Below are positions 52,917 to 62,787 of a DNA stretch of 64,000 nucleotides, one piece after another. Positions within the stretch are counted from its first letter, which is position 1. Every line of letters begins with the position of its first letter. The notes under the pieces were generated by a model, which saw only the letters and a program-made list of their open reading frames with translations, ran no database searches and was not told the origin of the DNA. Made by a program: the position numbers and the translations under genes. Origin of the DNA: Streptomyces sp. NBC_01454. GTDB lineage: Bacteria > Actinomycetota > Actinomycetes > Streptomycetales > Streptomycetaceae. The stretch lies in NCBI RefSeq assembly GCF_036227565.1, contig NZ_CP109460.1, forward strand, positions 1,550,001-1,614,000. The letters are read 5' to 3'.

Positions 52917-55601
52917 ATGCACCGCACCCGCACCGCGGCGGCCACCGCGCTGGCCATGGGCCTGGCCGTGCTCCCCCTGACGGGCATGTCGGGGCCGCCG
53001 GGCGCCGGCCAGGGCACGGGGCGGGACGGCGCCCGGGCCAGGCCCGTGGCCGCCGCCCCTGCCCTCTCCCCCACGCCGCACTCCGTCCGGCACCTGCCCG
53101 GCGGGGTCACCCTCACCCCGTCCGTGACCGTCGTCGCGGGCCCGAAGGCCGATGCCGCCGCGCTGTCGGCCGTCGAGAGGGCGCTGGCCGACGCCGGGGC
53201 GCAGCGCGTCGTACGGGCCGGGCGGGCGCCGGGCGGCGGGCAGCTCACGGTGTACGTGGACGGTCCGGGCGCGGCCCGGACGCTGGCACAGCTGGGCGCA
53301 CGGGGGCCCGGCGGGCTGCCCGCCGAAGGCTATGCGCTGGCCGTCGGCGAGGGGCGGATCGCGTTGTCCGGCAAGGACGCCACCGGCACGTATTACGCCG
53401 CGCAGACCCTGCGGCAGCTGCTGCCGCACCGGTCCCGGCCGGGCGCCCGGGTGGCGGGCACCGTCATACGGGACTGGCCGGCCACGCCGCTGCGCGGGGT
53501 CATCGAGGGCTTCTACGGCACCCCGTGGTCCCACGAGGCGCGGCTCGACCAGCTCGATTTCTACGGCGCGCACAAGATGAACCTCTTTGTGTACTCGCCG
53601 AAGGACGATGCCTACCTCCGGGAGAAGTGGCGTGACCCCTACCCGGCGGAGCGGCTCGCGCAGCTCAAGGAGCTGGTGGACCGGGCGCGGCAGCGGCATG
53701 TGGAGTTCACCTACGCCCTCTCCCCGGGGCTGTCCGTCTGCTACGGCTCCGACGCGGATCTCAAGGCGCTGACCGCCAAGTTCCAGACGCTGTGGGACAT
53801 CGGCGTACGGAGCTTCGCGGTGCCGCTGGACGACATCAGCTACACACACTGGAACTGCGCGGCGGACAAGGACCGGTTCGGGACCGGCGGCGGGGCTGCG
53901 GGTGCCGCCCAGGCCCATCTGCTCAACCGTGTGCAGCGGGAGTTCATCGCCACGCATCCGGGCGCCGGACCACTGCAGATGGTGCCGACCGAGTACGCCG
54001 ACGTGCAGCCGTCGCCGTACAAGAAGGCGCTGGCGACCCAGCTGGACGCGAAGGTGCTGGTGGAGTGGACGGGCGTGGGGGTGATCGCGCCGACGATGAC
54101 CGTCCGCCAAGCGCGGCAGGCCCGGGAAGTCTTCGGGCACCCGATCCTGACCTGGGACAACTACCCGGTCAACGACTATGTGACCGGCCGGCTGCTGCTC
54201 GGGCCGTTCAACGGCCGGGAGAAGGGGCTGCCGGGGCAGCTGGCGGGAATCACCGCGAACCCGATGATCCAGCCCGCCGCCTCCAAACTGGCCCTGCACA
54301 CGGTGGCCGACTACGCCTGGAACGACGCGGCGTATGACGCCCGGGCCTCCTGGGGTGCGGCGATCGAGGAGCTGTCCGGCGGCGACGCCCTCACGGCACG
54401 GGCACTACGGGCCTTCGCCGACGCCGGGTACTCCTCGGCGCTCAACCCGCAGCAGGCACCCGAACTGGCCGCCGCCGTCAAGGACTTCACGTCCGGCGGG
54501 CCGGCCCGGCGGCTCGACGCGGTGCTGCGGACCCTCCAGGACGCGCCGGCCGTGCTGCGCGACCGGCTCCCCGACCGCGGCTTCGTCAGGGACAGCGGGC
54601 CGTGGCTGGACGCCACCCACGCCTGGGGTGTCGCGGCACGTACCGCGCTGCGGCTGATCGAGGCGACCAGGGCGGGCGACGGCGCGACGGCCTGGCAACT
54701 ACGGCAGCGGATACCGGAGTTGGTGCGCACCGCGCAGTCCTTCGTCTATGTGGACATGCGGGGCAAGCGGGTCCCGGTACTGGTGGCGGACGGGGTGCTG
54801 GACACCTTCGTGGAGGATGCGCTGGCCGCGCACGACCGGGCGCTGGGGGTCACCGGCCGCCCCCGGGCGTCGACGGATCTCGCCGTGTACCAGGACAACG
54901 CCCCCTCCCGGATGACCGACGGCGAGGACGCCACGTACTTCTGGAGCGGGGCGGCGCCGCGGGCCGGTTCCTCCGTCGGGCTGGATCTCGGGGCCGAGCG
55001 TCCGCTGGGCACCGTCACCCTGGCCATGGGCAAGAGCGACAGCCCCGACGACTACCTGCACCACGGTGTCGTCGAGTTCTCCGCGGACCACGAGCACTGG
55101 CGGCAGCTGGCCGCCTTCGACGGGAAGGCCGAGGTGACCGCCGTACCGCCGGCCGGCACCACCGCCCGCTACGTTCGTGCGCGGGCCACCCGGGCACAGG
55201 ACAACTGGCTGGTGGTACGGGAGTTCACGGTGGCCGGGGCCGGGCGGATGACGGTACGCGGCGGGCCGCCGGCGGCCGGGGGCAGCACGCTGCGGTCGGC
55301 GGGCGACGGCGACCCGGCCACCGCCTACCGCGCGGCCCGGGCGCCACAGCCCGGCGAGACACTGGAGTTCACCCCCGCCGCGCCCCGCACGGCACGGTCC
55401 GTGGTGGTGCTGCGTCCGCGGGGCGCCTCCGGCCCGGCGGCGCGGATCGAGGTGCGTACGGGCGGTGTCTGGCGCACGCTCGGCGTCTCGTCCGGTGCGT
55501 ATACGCGGCTTGCGGCAGACGGCGGTGCGATCGAGGCCGTACGGCTGGTCTGGCGGGAGCAGGGGGCGGTCCCCGAGGTCAATGAGGTGATTCTGCACTG
55601 A
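52917..55601 (+). CDS. Secreted beta-N-acetylhexosaminidase, GH84 family, with C-terminal F5/8-type domain
   Basis: 894 residues from ATG 52917 (GAGGA ribosome site). Signal peptide TAAATALAMGLAVLPLTG. Residues about 45-185 are the N-terminal alpha/beta domain. The catalytic barrel starts LRGVIEGFYGTPWSHEARLD (about 194) and carries the paired catalytic Asp in FAVPLDDISYTHWN (about 303). Further GH84 features are VLVEWTGVGVIAPTM and ILTWDNYPVND. About 640-770 is a discoidin/CBM32-like domain (MTDGEDATYFWSG, SVGLDLGAERPLGTVTLAMG) and a second beta domain follows. It would release GlcNAc from hyaluronan, mucin or O-GlcNAc substrates outside the cell. Confidence 0.9.
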   Translation: MHRTRTAAATALAMGLAVLPLTGMSGPPGAGQGTGRDGARARPVAAAPALSPTPHSVRHLPGGVTLTPSVTVVAGPKADAAALSAVERALADAGAQRVVRAGRAPGGGQLTVYVDGPGAARTLAQLGARGPGGLPAEGYALAVGEGRIALSGKDATGTYYAAQTLRQLLPHRSRPGARVAGTVIRDWPATPLRGVIEGFYGTPWSHEARLDQLDFYGAHKMNLFVYSPKDDAYLREKWRDPYPAERLAQLKELVDRARQRHVEFTYALSPGLSVCYGSDADLKALTAKFQTLWDIGVRSFAVPLDDISYTHWNCAADKDRFGTGGGAAGAAQAHLLNRVQREFIATHPGAGPLQMVPTEYADVQPSPYKKALATQLDAKVLVEWTGVGVIAPTMTVRQARQAREVFGHPILTWDNYPVNDYVTGRLLLGPFNGREKGLPGQLAGITANPMIQPAASKLALHTVADYAWNDAAYDARASWGAAIEELSGGDALTARALRAFADAGYSSALNPQQAPELAAAVKDFTSGGPARRLDAVLRTLQDAPAVLRDRLPDRGFVRDSGPWLDATHAWGVAARTALRLIEATRAGDGATAWQLRQRIPELVRTAQSFVYVDMRGKRVPVLVADGVLDTFVEDALAAHDRALGVTGRPRASTDLAVYQDNAPSRMTDGEDATYFWSGAAPRAGSSVGLDLGAERPLGTVTLAMGKSDSPDDYLHHGVVEFSADHEHWRQLAAFDGKAEVTAVPPAGTTARYVRARATRAQDNWLVVREFTVAGAGRMTVRGGPPAAGGSTLRSAGDGDPATAYRAARAPQPGETLEFTPAAPRTARSVVVLRPRGASGPAARIEVRTGGVWRTLGVSSGAYTRLAADGGAIEAVRLVWREQGAVPEVNEVILH

Positions 55602-55806
55602 GCGGCGGGGCCGCACGGACGGCCACGCCCGCGACGACGCGGTATGCCGGGCGACCCGCCGCACCATCGCGCCCCGTCGGTCCGGGGCGGTGCCGGGGGC
55701 CGCCCGCTTCCCCCGGACGCACCGGCGTCAGCGCGCCCGCCGCCGGTCTCCCGCGCCCTAATCTGAGGCTCTGGCCACCGCCCTCGCCCCGGAGGAGACC
55801 GACACC

Positions 55807-56487
55807 ATGGCCCGACCCGCCCCCGACGCCCCCCGCCCGACCGCGGTCGCCGTGCTCGACGACGCGGTCCGGGTGCTCGCCCCGGACACCGACGCCAACC
55901 GGCTGGTCGCGCGGATCGAGGCGGGGACGGCGCCGCGCTCGGTGTTCGCCACCTTCGCCCTCGAGCAGCATCAGGTGATCACCGCCGACCGGCTCAGCTT
56001 CCAGCACCTGGCGCGGCGGGCGGACGGTGACCCACCGGTGGCCGACTTCTTCGACCTGCTCGCCCAGGGCGAGGCGCAGGCCCTGAAACAGCTGGCCGGG
56101 CTGGCGGAGGCGTGTGAGCTGACCGAGCGGGAGATCGCGCACTACCGGCCGCGCCCCGGCTGTCAGGCGTACCCCTCCTACGCGGCGCGGCTCGCCCTCG
56201 GCGGCGAGCCGGCCGATGTGGCGATCGCCCTGACCGCCAACTTCGCCGCCTGGGGCGACACCTGCGCGACCGTCGAGGCCGCGATGCGCGAGCACTACGC
56301 CTTCCCGGAGTCGGCCCGGGCCTTCTTCGGGTTCTTCGCCGAGCCGGCGCCGGCCGTCGAGGAGCGGGCCCGCCAGGCGGTGCAGCACGGCCTCGACACC
56401 GGCCAGGCGCAGCCGGCCATGGCGCACCGCTACGGCCGCCTCCTCCAGGCGTACGAGCTCATGTTCTGGGACGCTGTGGCGGACTGA
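55807..56487 (+). CDS. TenA/thiaminase-II-like helical protein
   Basis: 226 residues from ATG 55807. All-helical with FATFALEQHQVITADRLSFQ, FFDLLAQGEAQALKQLAGLA, IALTANFAAWGDTCATVEAA and MREHYAFPESARAFFGFFAE. This fits the haem-oxygenase-like TenA/PqqC fold. The TenA catalytic Cys and Glu cannot be assigned with certainty. It is followed 46 bp later by an ABM-type monooxygenase gene and may share its transcript. A thiamin-salvage role is not supported by any neighbour. Confidence 0.55.
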   Translation: MARPAPDAPRPTAVAVLDDAVRVLAPDTDANRLVARIEAGTAPRSVFATFALEQHQVITADRLSFQHLARRADGDPPVADFFDLLAQGEAQALKQLAGLAEACELTEREIAHYRPRPGCQAYPSYAARLALGGEPADVAIALTANFAAWGDTCATVEAAMREHYAFPESARAFFGFFAEPAPAVEERARQAVQHGLDTGQAQPAMAHRYGRLLQAYELMFWDAVAD

Positions 56488-56533
56488 TCCGTCCCGCGCC
56501 CCCGCACCCCGGGGAATCCGAAGGAGAGCCACG

Positions 56534-56836
56534 GTGTCCTACGGTTACCACGCGACCTTGAAGGCCCGGCCCGGGCACCGTGACGAGGTGATCGCCCTGC
56601 TGCTCCGCGGCGTCGACGGCCTGCGGGCCGCGGGGTGCCGGCTCTACGCGGTGGGGGTGTCCGACACCACCGACCCGGACCTGATCTGGGTGCACGAGCT
56701 GTGGGACACCAAGGAGCAGCATGACGCCTCGCTGCTCCTCCCGGAGACGAAGGCCACCATCACCGAGGCCCTTCCGCTGCTGACGGGCGAGATCACCGGC
56801 CAGGAACTCACCGTCGTCGGCGGGCTGGGGGTGTAG
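56534..56836 (+). CDS. Putative quinol monooxygenase (ABM family)
   Basis: 100 residues from GTG 56534 with AAGGAGA upstream. The ferredoxin-like fold of antibiotic-biosynthesis monooxygenases is visible: YHATLKARPGHRDEVIALLL, LYAVGVSDTTDPDLIWVHEL, WDTKEQHDASLLLPETKATI. These cofactor-free enzymes oxidise quinols or act on polyketides. Probably co-transcribed with the upstream TenA-like gene. Confidence 0.75.
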   Translation: MSYGYHATLKARPGHRDEVIALLLRGVDGLRAAGCRLYAVGVSDTTDPDLIWVHELWDTKEQHDASLLLPETKATITEALPLLTGEITGQELTVVGGLGV

Positions 56837-56913
56837 CGACCCCGTCCTGCGGATGAACCGCGGAGGGCCGGGGCCACCCAGCAGGGGTTGCGGGGCCGTT
56901 CAGCGACCGACGC

Positions 56914-58257
56914 CTATCCGCGCCGCGGCCGTTCCAGCAGCGCGCCGGTGGGCTCGGTGAGGGTCGCGCCGTCGTTGATCTGCCGGCCGCGCAGCCAGGT
57001 GGACCGCACGACGCCGTACAGGGTCTTCCCGGCGTACGCGGTGATCTTGTTGCGGTGCTGGAGGGCCTGCGGGTCGACGGTGAAGGTCTCCTCGGGGGCG
57101 AGCACCGCGAAGTCCGCGTCCCGGCCGGGCTCGATGGCGCCCTTCCGGCCGAGGCCGGCGAGCGCCGCCGGGGCGGTGGACATCCAGCGCACCACGTCGT
57201 CGAGACGGTGCCCGCGCGCCCGGGCCGCGGTCCAGATGGCGGGCAGGCCCAGTTGGAGGGAGGAGATGCCGCCCCAGGCCGCGCCGAAGTCGGCGGTCTT
57301 GAGGTCGGCGGTGGAGGGCGAATGGTCGGAGACGACGCAGTCGATGGTGCCGTCGGCCAGCCCCTCCCACAGCGCGTCCTGGTTACCTGCCTCGCGGATC
57401 GGCGGGCAGCACTTGAACTCCGTGGCCCCGTCCGGGACTTCCTCCGCGGTCAGGGTCAGGAAGTGCGGACAGGTCTCGACGGTGATCCTGACGCCCTCGC
57501 GCCGGGCGGCGGCGATCATCGGCAGCGCGTCACCGGAGGACAGATGCAGCACATGCACCCGGGCACCGAGCCGTTCGGCGAGCACGATCAGCCCGGCGAT
57601 GGCGTCGTTCTCGGAGATCCGGGGGCGGGAGGCGAGGAAGTCGGTGTACTTGGGGCCGTGCGGTGCGGGCGCCGCGTCCAGGTGGCCCGGGTCCTCGGCA
57701 TGCACGATCAGCAGGCCGTCGAAGTCGGCGATCTCGCCCAGGGCGGCGGCCAGTTGCTCCTGGTCGACGGCGGGGAACTCGTCCACGCCGGAGGGCGAGA
57801 GAAAGCACTTGAAGCCGAAGACCCCGGCGTCGTGCAGCGGGCGCAGATCCTTGACGTTGCCGGGGATGGCGCCGCCCCAGAAGCCGACGTCGACATGGGC
57901 CTTGCCGCGGGCCACCGCACGCTTGGTGTCGAGGTGGGCCGTGGTGGTCGTGGGCGGCAGGCTGTTGAGCGGCATGTCGACGAGGGTGGTGATCCCGCCG
58001 GCCGCGGCCGCGCGGGTGGCGGTCCAGAAGCCCTCCCACTCGGTGCGGCCGGGGTCGTTGACGTGCACGTGGGTGTCGACCAGGCCGGGCAGCAGGGCGT
58101 CGTCGCCGCAGTCCACCACCCGGGCTCCGGCCGGATCCGGGGCGTCGTACGGCAGCACCGCGGCGATCGTGCCGCCCTGGACGGTGACGGACGCGGCACG
58201 CGTGCCCTGCGGGGTGACGACGCGTGTGGAGCGCAGCACCAGCTCTGGTTCGGACAC
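56914..58257 (-). CDS. allB: Allantoinase
   Basis: 447 residues from GTG 58257. Amidohydrolase barrel: metal-binding [20 protein letters not shown] (HxH, about 60), carboxylated-Lys region [17 protein letters not shown] (about 150), His in [24 protein letters not shown], and the C-terminal Asp in [26 protein letters not shown] is typical of allantoinase as opposed to dihydroorotase. It opens the hydantoin ring of allantoin to allantoate, leading to glyoxylate. The IclR regulator gene is divergent, and malate synthase lies further right, matching the usual Streptomyces all locus. Allantoicase is not in the window. Confidence 0.92.
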   Translation of the reverse strand: MSEPELVLRSTRVVTPQGTRAASVTVQGGTIAAVLPYDAPDPAGARVVDCGDDALLPGLVDTHVHVNDPGRTEWEGFWTATRAAAAGGITTLVDMPLNSLPPTTTTAHLDTKRAVARGKAHVDVGFWGGAIPGNVKDLRPLHDAGVFGFKCFLSPSGVDEFPAVDQEQLAAALGEIADFDGLLIVHAEDPGHLDAAPAPHGPKYTDFLASRPRISENDAIAGLIVLAERLGARVHVLHLSSGDALPMIAAARREGVRITVETCPHFLTLTAEEVPDGATEFKCCPPIREAGNQDALWEGLADGTIDCVVSDHSPSTADLKTADFGAAWGGISSLQLGLPAIWTAARARGHRLDDVVRWMSTAPAALAGLGRKGAIEPGRDADFAVLAPEETFTVDPQALQHRNKITAYAGKTLYGVVRSTWLRGRQINDGATLTEPTGALLERPRRG

Positions 58258-58375
58258 CCGGTCCCCTCCTCGTATCGTGCTTCCCTCGTTGGCCGATGGC
58301 GCGTGCGGCGCACGGCCAACGGGGCGGCCGACCGGACGGCCCCAGGGCGTGTCCGCGCCGGCCCCGAGCACGGGA

Positions 58376-58392
58376 TTCAACAGACTGTTGAA
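58376..58392. promoter_or_regulatory. 17-bp perfect palindrome upstream of allantoinase
   Basis: TTCAACAG-A-CTGTTGAA, 119 bp upstream of the allantoinase start. This is a likely regulator-binding site in the divergent promoter region; the adjacent IclR-type protein is the natural candidate. Confidence 0.6.
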
Positions 58393-58479
58393 TGAGTCTT
58401 CACTCCGGACCCCGGCCCGTCAAGACCCCACGACCGCCACCCGCCACACGCCCCCGGAAGCACGCCACTGCCGTGGGCG

Positions 58480-58491
58480 ATTCCATGGAAT
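58480..58491. promoter_or_regulatory. ATTCCATGGAAT palindrome between allantoinase and the IclR gene
   Basis: A perfect 12-bp palindrome 235 bp before the IclR gene start. The TTCC...GGAA form resembles IclR-family sites and recurs, more loosely, upstream of malate synthase (62917-62934). Confidence 0.4.
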
Positions 58492-58725
58492 GGATACCGG
58501 ATTTCACTCAGCAGAACGCAGCCATGGCCACCGGCAGCACCGGGAGCGCCTGGCCAGGAACCGTCCCGAGGGGTCGCAGCCCGGGACGAACGGGGCCTGA
58601 CCGGCGGGAACGAGTGTGCGAGAGGCCGTGTGCCAGGGCAAGGGGACCGGTAGGCTGCTCCGATCGGGCCCGGCGCCCGTGAGCCCTGCCGAGACCGATC
58701 CGCCCCGCCCCGAAAGGAACGCGAC

Positions 58726-59523
58726 GTGCCGTCGTCCAGCGCCAGCACCTCCGCCGCCGAAGCCAAGCCCGCCGGCGGCGGCGTCCAGTCCCTTGAGCGC
58801 GCCTTCGACCTGCTCGAGCGGATGGCCGACGCCGGGGGCGAGGTCGGCCTGAGCGAGCTCTCCGGCAGCAGCGGACTCCCGCTGCCCACCATCCACCGGC
58901 TGATGCGCACGCTCGTCTCCTGCGGCTACGTCCGCCAGCAGCCCAACCGCCGCTATGCGCTCGGCCCCCGGCTGATCCGGCTCGGCGAGAGCGCCTCGCG
59001 GCTGCTGGGCACCTGGGCCCGGCCGTTCCTCGCCCGCCTGGTCGAGGAGACCGGCGAGACCGCCAACATGGCGCTGCTCGACGGCGACGAGGTCGTCTAT
59101 GTCGCCCAGGTCCCCTCCCGGCACGCGGTACGGATGTTCACCGAGGTCGGTCGGCGGGTGCTGCCGCACTCCACCGGCGTCGGCAAGGCCCTGCTGGCCG
59201 ACCACCCGCCGGAGGAGGTCCGCGCGCTGCTCGGCCGCACGGGCATGCCCGCCGCCACCGAGAAGACCCTCACCGACCCGGACCGCTTCCTCGAGGCGCT
59301 CGCCGACGTCCGCCGCCTGGGCTACGCGGTCGACGACAACGAGCAGGAGATCGGCGTCCGCTGCCTCGCGGTGCCGGTCCCCAACTCCCCCACCTCCGCG
59401 GCGATCTCCATCTCCGGTCCGACCGGCCGGGTGTCGGAGGCCGCGACGGACAAGATCGTGCCGGTGCTCCAGGACGTCGCGGCGCAGCTCTCGGTCGCGC
59501 TGGCCAACCAGACGCCGGCATAG
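58726..59523 (+). CDS. allR: IclR-family regulator, AllR-like
   Basis: 265 residues from GTG 58726 (GAAAGGA site). Winged HTH QSLERAFDLLERMADAGGEV, GLSELSGSSGLPLPTIHRLM. IclR ligand domain: TGETANMALLDGDEVVYVAQ, HSTGVGKALLADHPPEEVRA, DDNEQEIGVRCLAVPVPN. This is the E. coli/Streptomyces AllR pattern, a repressor released by allantoate or glyoxylate. Position next to allantoinase supports the name. The symbol rests on context plus family. Confidence 0.85.
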   Translation: MPSSSASTSAAEAKPAGGGVQSLERAFDLLERMADAGGEVGLSELSGSSGLPLPTIHRLMRTLVSCGYVRQQPNRRYALGPRLIRLGESASRLLGTWARPFLARLVEETGETANMALLDGDEVVYVAQVPSRHAVRMFTEVGRRVLPHSTGVGKALLADHPPEEVRALLGRTGMPAATEKTLTDPDRFLEALADVRRLGYAVDDNEQEIGVRCLAVPVPNSPTSAAISISGPTGRVSEAATDKIVPVLQDVAAQLSVALANQTPA

Positions 59524-59589
59524 CGCGACGGGCGGCCAGGATGCCGCCCCGCGGTCAACCGCCCGCGGCCAGCCGCCCCGCGCCCGCGG

Positions 59590-59910
59590 TCAGCGGGTGC
59601 GCGGCAGCTCGCCGAACCGGTCGATGCCCTCGCGCACATCGGTCAACGCGGGCGACAGCGCGCTCACCGATCCCACCGCCCCGGCGATCAGCAGCAGCGA
59701 GCGCCGCAGCCGGGGCACCTCGGGCAGGCCGTGGCTCACCATCGCGTCCAGGGCGGCCAGCTCGTCGTCTGCCGCCGCCCGGTCCAGCAACTCCCCCGGA
59801 AGGACGGCCAGTTGACGGCGCAGCCGGGCCACCGCCCCGCGTAGCTCATGGACCCGTGGGTCACCCTCGACCCCGGTCGTTCGTCTGTCACTCTGCAGCT
59901 GTTCCACCAC
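59590..59910 (-). CDS. Small helical protein (DUF5955-like)
   Basis: 106 residues from ATG 59910. Mostly helical: VHELRGAVARLRRQLAVLPG, AAADDELAALDAMVSHGLPE, VPRLRRSLLLIAGAVGSVSA and ALTDVREGIDRFGEL. This matches my memory of the Streptomyces DUF5955 family. It has no membrane segment beyond one moderately hydrophobic stretch. Convergent with the IclR gene. Function unknown. Confidence 0.7.
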   Translation of the reverse strand: MVEQLQSDRRTTGVEGDPRVHELRGAVARLRRQLAVLPGELLDRAAADDELAALDAMVSHGLPEVPRLRRSLLLIAGAVGSVSALSPALTDVREGIDRFGELPRTR

Positions 59911-60390
59911 GACGGCGTCCTCCGTGGCCGTTGCCCGACCCGCGATGCGGGACAGTTAACGCCACCCTGTGCTGCCCGCGCCATACGGAGAGCGAAAAAA
60001 ACCGATCACTGGCGGGATTCACCCGGCAGTGGCCCGGCCGGCGTACCCGGCGGATGCGCCGCCCGCACGCCCGCTCACGCCCCTGACCTCAAGGAATCCC
60101 CCTTCGGCCGCACCGCGTTACGCCGCACCTGAAGGCCGAAAGCCGTCACGGCCGCCGGGTCCGCGGGGCCGCGCAGGGACCCTCGCTCGCGACAGGGAGG
60201 GACGTCCGGGGCAGCCCCGGAACGGGCGCGCGGCGCGGTACCCGGATTCGACTTGACCATGCGTCAGTACATGCGTTCACCAGGGCACCCGTTGGCGTGG
60301 GCACACCCGGGACGAGGCGTATGGCACGACGTGATGGAGCATTCTCCCTTTCAAGGAAATATCCGGCATATCACTGGATCGGAGAATGCC
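59911..60390. other. About 480 bp with no gene seen
   Basis: Divergent upstream DNA of the DUF5955-like gene (minus) and the small gene at 60391 (plus). Short frames exist but lack domains. It presumably contains both promoters. Confidence 0.4.
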
Positions 60391-60615
60391 ATGGAGCCCA
60401 ACTCCGGCCCCGACAACGGCTCTCACCCACGTCGGGCCAGCGTCGTCCAGCTCATCTGCCGCGCGTACGGCCTGACCGACGCCTCGGAGATCACGCTGGA
60501 GCACATACACCGCTACGTCGCCGAGCACCGGGACGGGGAGGAGGGAACGTCCCCGCTGCGCGAGCGGTTCCGGCCGCACATCCCGCGCCCGCGCGCGTCG
60601 GACGACGCTTCCTAA
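60391..60615 (+). CDS. Small hypothetical protein
   Basis: 74 residues from ATG 60391 with CGGAGA upstream. Core SVVQLICRAYGLTDASEITL and EHIHRYVAEHRDGEEGTSPL, rich in charged residues and probably helical. The family is not recognised. Its stop codon falls within the CTTCCTAAT sequence shared by both edges of the IS110 element, so the insertion is immediately downstream and may have left the gene intact. Confidence 0.6.
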   Translation: MEPNSGPDNGSHPRRASVVQLICRAYGLTDASEITLEHIHRYVAEHRDGEEGTSPLRERFRPHIPRPRASDDAS

Positions 60616-61910
60616 TGAAGTTGTCAAGCCGCTGTAGCCACTGGGGGTGCGACCTCGTAGCACCGTCGGTCACGGATCAGGGCCCACAGGACGTTGACGC
60701 GGCGGCGGGCGAGGGCGAGCACGGCTTGGACGTGCTTCTTTCCCTCGGCGCGTTTGCGGTCGTAGAACTTCCGCGAGTTGGGGTCGCAGCGGACGCTGAC
60801 GAGCGCGGAGGTGTAGAAGACGCGCTGGAGTCTTCGGTGGTAGGCGACCGGCCGGTGGAGGTTGCCGCTGACCTTGCCCGAGTCGCGAGGCGCGGGCGCA
60901 ACGCCGGCGAAGGCCGCCAGGGCGTCCGGAGAGTCGAAGTCGTCCAGGCTGCCGCCGACAGCGGCGAGGAATTCCGCTCCCAGCACGGCACCGATGCCGG
61001 GGACGCTCTGGACTATGTCGGCGAGTTCGTGCTCGCGAAACCGGCCCTCGATGAGCTTGTCCATCTCGGAGATCTGCTCGTTGAGGGTCATCACCTCCCC
61101 GGCCAGGGTGTGGACCAGCTTGGCTATGGTCTTCTCCCCGGGGATGGCGGTGTGCTGCCGCTCTGCTGCCTCAACGGCTGCTTCGGCCAGGGATCTTGCG
61201 TTGCGGACGGTGCGGTTGGCCAGCCACTTGGTCAGCCGTGTGACCCCGGCGCGGCGGATCGAGGCCGGACTCTGGTACCCCGTCAGCAGCTTGAGCGGGC
61301 CGGTGTTGGTCACGTCCAGGGCCCGTTCCAGGGCGGGGAACATGCTCAGCAGGGTGCCGCGCAGGCGGTTCACGGTGCGGGTGCGGTCCTCGACCAGGTC
61401 GGCGCGGCGTCCGGTCAGCAGCTTCAGCTCGATGGCGGCTTCGTCGCCGGGGCGGATGGGCCGCAGGTCGCGGCGCATCCTGGCCTGGTCGGCGATCACG
61501 TAGGCGTCGCGGGCGTCGGTCTTGCCCTCGCCGCGGTAGCCGTCGGAGGCCCGGTTCACCAGCCGGCCGGGCATGTACAGGATCTCCTGGCCGTGGTTGA
61601 CCAGCAGGGCCAGCAGCAGTGCGGGTTCTCCGCCGGTCATGTCGATGGCCCAGGTGACCTGACGCCCGTCGGCCAGGTCGAGGACGTCACCGAGCAGTTT
61701 CAGCAGCTCGGGCTCGTCGTTGGCGACCCGCCGCGACAGCAGTGTTTTGCCGTCGGTGTCCAAGGCGAGGCCGTGGTGGTGGCCCTTGCCGCTGTCGATC
61801 CCCGCCCATATCCGGCTCATCGTGCTCCTGACGTTCGTGTTCGTACTGTTCGTGCCACGGACGACTTCGCCGGCATTGCTCTACGCAGCGACTTGTTCGC
61901 ACTTCCTAAT
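60608..61910. mobile_element. IS110-family element, apparently intact
   Basis: The transposase is intact and fills most of about 1.3 kb. The 9-bp sequence CTTCCTAAT occurs at 60608-60616 and 61902-61910, on either side, and may mark the crossover core. IS110 elements lack terminal inverted repeats, so the exact ends are inferred; the right end could lie further right, since only about 80 bp of non-coding DNA separates the start codon from the second copy. Confidence 0.6.
60624..61820 (-). CDS. IS110-family transposase
   Basis: 398 residues from ATG 61820. DEDD_Tnp domain: SRIWAGIDSGKGHHHGLALD, VTWAIDMTGGEPALLLALLV, GEGKTDARDAYVIADQARMR (DxxDA). C-terminal Tnp20 domain: IVQSVPGIGAVLGAEFLAAV, LAAFAGVAPAPRDSGKVSGN, FYTSALVSVRCDP with the active-site Ser. 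The full catalytic set seems present, so it may be active. Members use an element-encoded bridge RNA; none was folded here. It is unrelated in detail to the decayed IS110 copy at 28348-29441. Confidence 0.9.
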   Translation of the reverse strand: MSRIWAGIDSGKGHHHGLALDTDGKTLLSRRVANDEPELLKLLGDVLDLADGRQVTWAIDMTGGEPALLLALLVNHGQEILYMPGRLVNRASDGYRGEGKTDARDAYVIADQARMRRDLRPIRPGDEAAIELKLLTGRRADLVEDRTRTVNRLRGTLLSMFPALERALDVTNTGPLKLLTGYQSPASIRRAGVTRLTKWLANRTVRNARSLAEAAVEAAERQHTAIPGEKTIAKLVHTLAGEVMTLNEQISEMDKLIEGRFREHELADIVQSVPGIGAVLGAEFLAAVGGSLDDFDSPDALAAFAGVAPAPRDSGKVSGNLHRPVAYHRRLQRVFYTSALVSVRCDPNSRKFYDRKRAEGKKHVQAVLALARRRVNVLWALIRDRRCYEVAPPVATAA

Positions 61911-62100
61911 CGGCGGCCGAGTCGTCGTGGGGTGCCGGGCGGCGAAGCCTCGCAAGCCACAAGGTGGCAGCCGCCTGACAGCCACACCCAGCACCCCTGG
62001 GCGACCCAACCCTACGAATGGCTCGATCAACCCGATCAAGAAGGTAGAGCCGCCTGACCGGCGGGCCACACCCCACGGCGCCATGAGGTATGCAGTCCCC

Positions 62101-62787
62101 ATGGCACCGACAGCACCGACAAACCCGAGGGATCCGGAACAGCCGCCCCGCGTCCGGCCGGACGCCCCGAGGGAGGGGGCAGGGGCAACCGGGCGGCCGG
62201 GAGGGCGGGTGGCCGGTCTGCTGCTCGCCGCGGGCGGTGGGCGGCGCCTGGGGGGACGGCCCAAGGCGCTGCTCGACCACCGGGGCCGGCCGCTGGTCGA
62301 GCACGCCGCACGAGCCCTGCGGGAGGGCGGCTGCGGCCCCGTCCACATCGTGCTGGGCGCGGCGGCCGACACGGTACGCGAGCGGGCCGAGCTGACGGCG
62401 TATCACCTCTGGGACAACCCGGACTGGGCCCACGGCATGGGCTCGTCGCTGCGGGTGGGGCTGGCCGCGCTGGCCGGCTCGGGGGCGGACGCGGTGGTGG
62501 TGTCCCTGGTGGACCAGCCGGGCATCGGCGCCGCGGCGGTGGCGCGGGTGGTGGCGGCGTACGACGGCGGCAGTGCGCTCGCCTCCGCCGCCTACCACGG
62601 GCGGCGCGGCCATCCGGTCCTCTTCGGCGCCGACCGCTGGCCGGACATCGCCGCCACCGCAACGGGCGACCGCGGTGCGCGCGCCTACCTCCGGCAGCAC
62701 GCGGACGCCCTCACTCTGGTCGAGTGCGCCGATGTCGCCGAGCCGTACGACATCGACACCCCGGAGGATCTGCACCGTCTGGAGTGA
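62101..62787 (+). CDS. MocA/MobA-like nucleotidyltransferase
   Basis: 228 residues from ATG 62101; ATG 62083 is an in-frame alternative. Signature VAGLLLAAGGGRRLGGRPKA (LAAGxxxRxGxxK), then HIVLGAAADTVRERAEL, GMGSSLRVGLAAL and VVVSLVDQPGIGAAAVARVV. These proteins transfer CMP or GMP to molybdopterin, which in Streptomyces matures xanthine dehydrogenase and related enzymes. Location in the purine/allantoin region fits a role in purine oxidation. Confidence 0.85.
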   Translation: MAPTAPTNPRDPEQPPRVRPDAPREGAGATGRPGGRVAGLLLAAGGGRRLGGRPKALLDHRGRPLVEHAARALREGGCGPVHIVLGAAADTVRERAELTAYHLWDNPDWAHGMGSSLRVGLAALAGSGADAVVVSLVDQPGIGAAAVARVVAAYDGGSALASAAYHGRRGHPVLFGADRWPDIAATATGDRGARAYLRQHADALTLVECADVAEPYDIDTPEDLHRLE

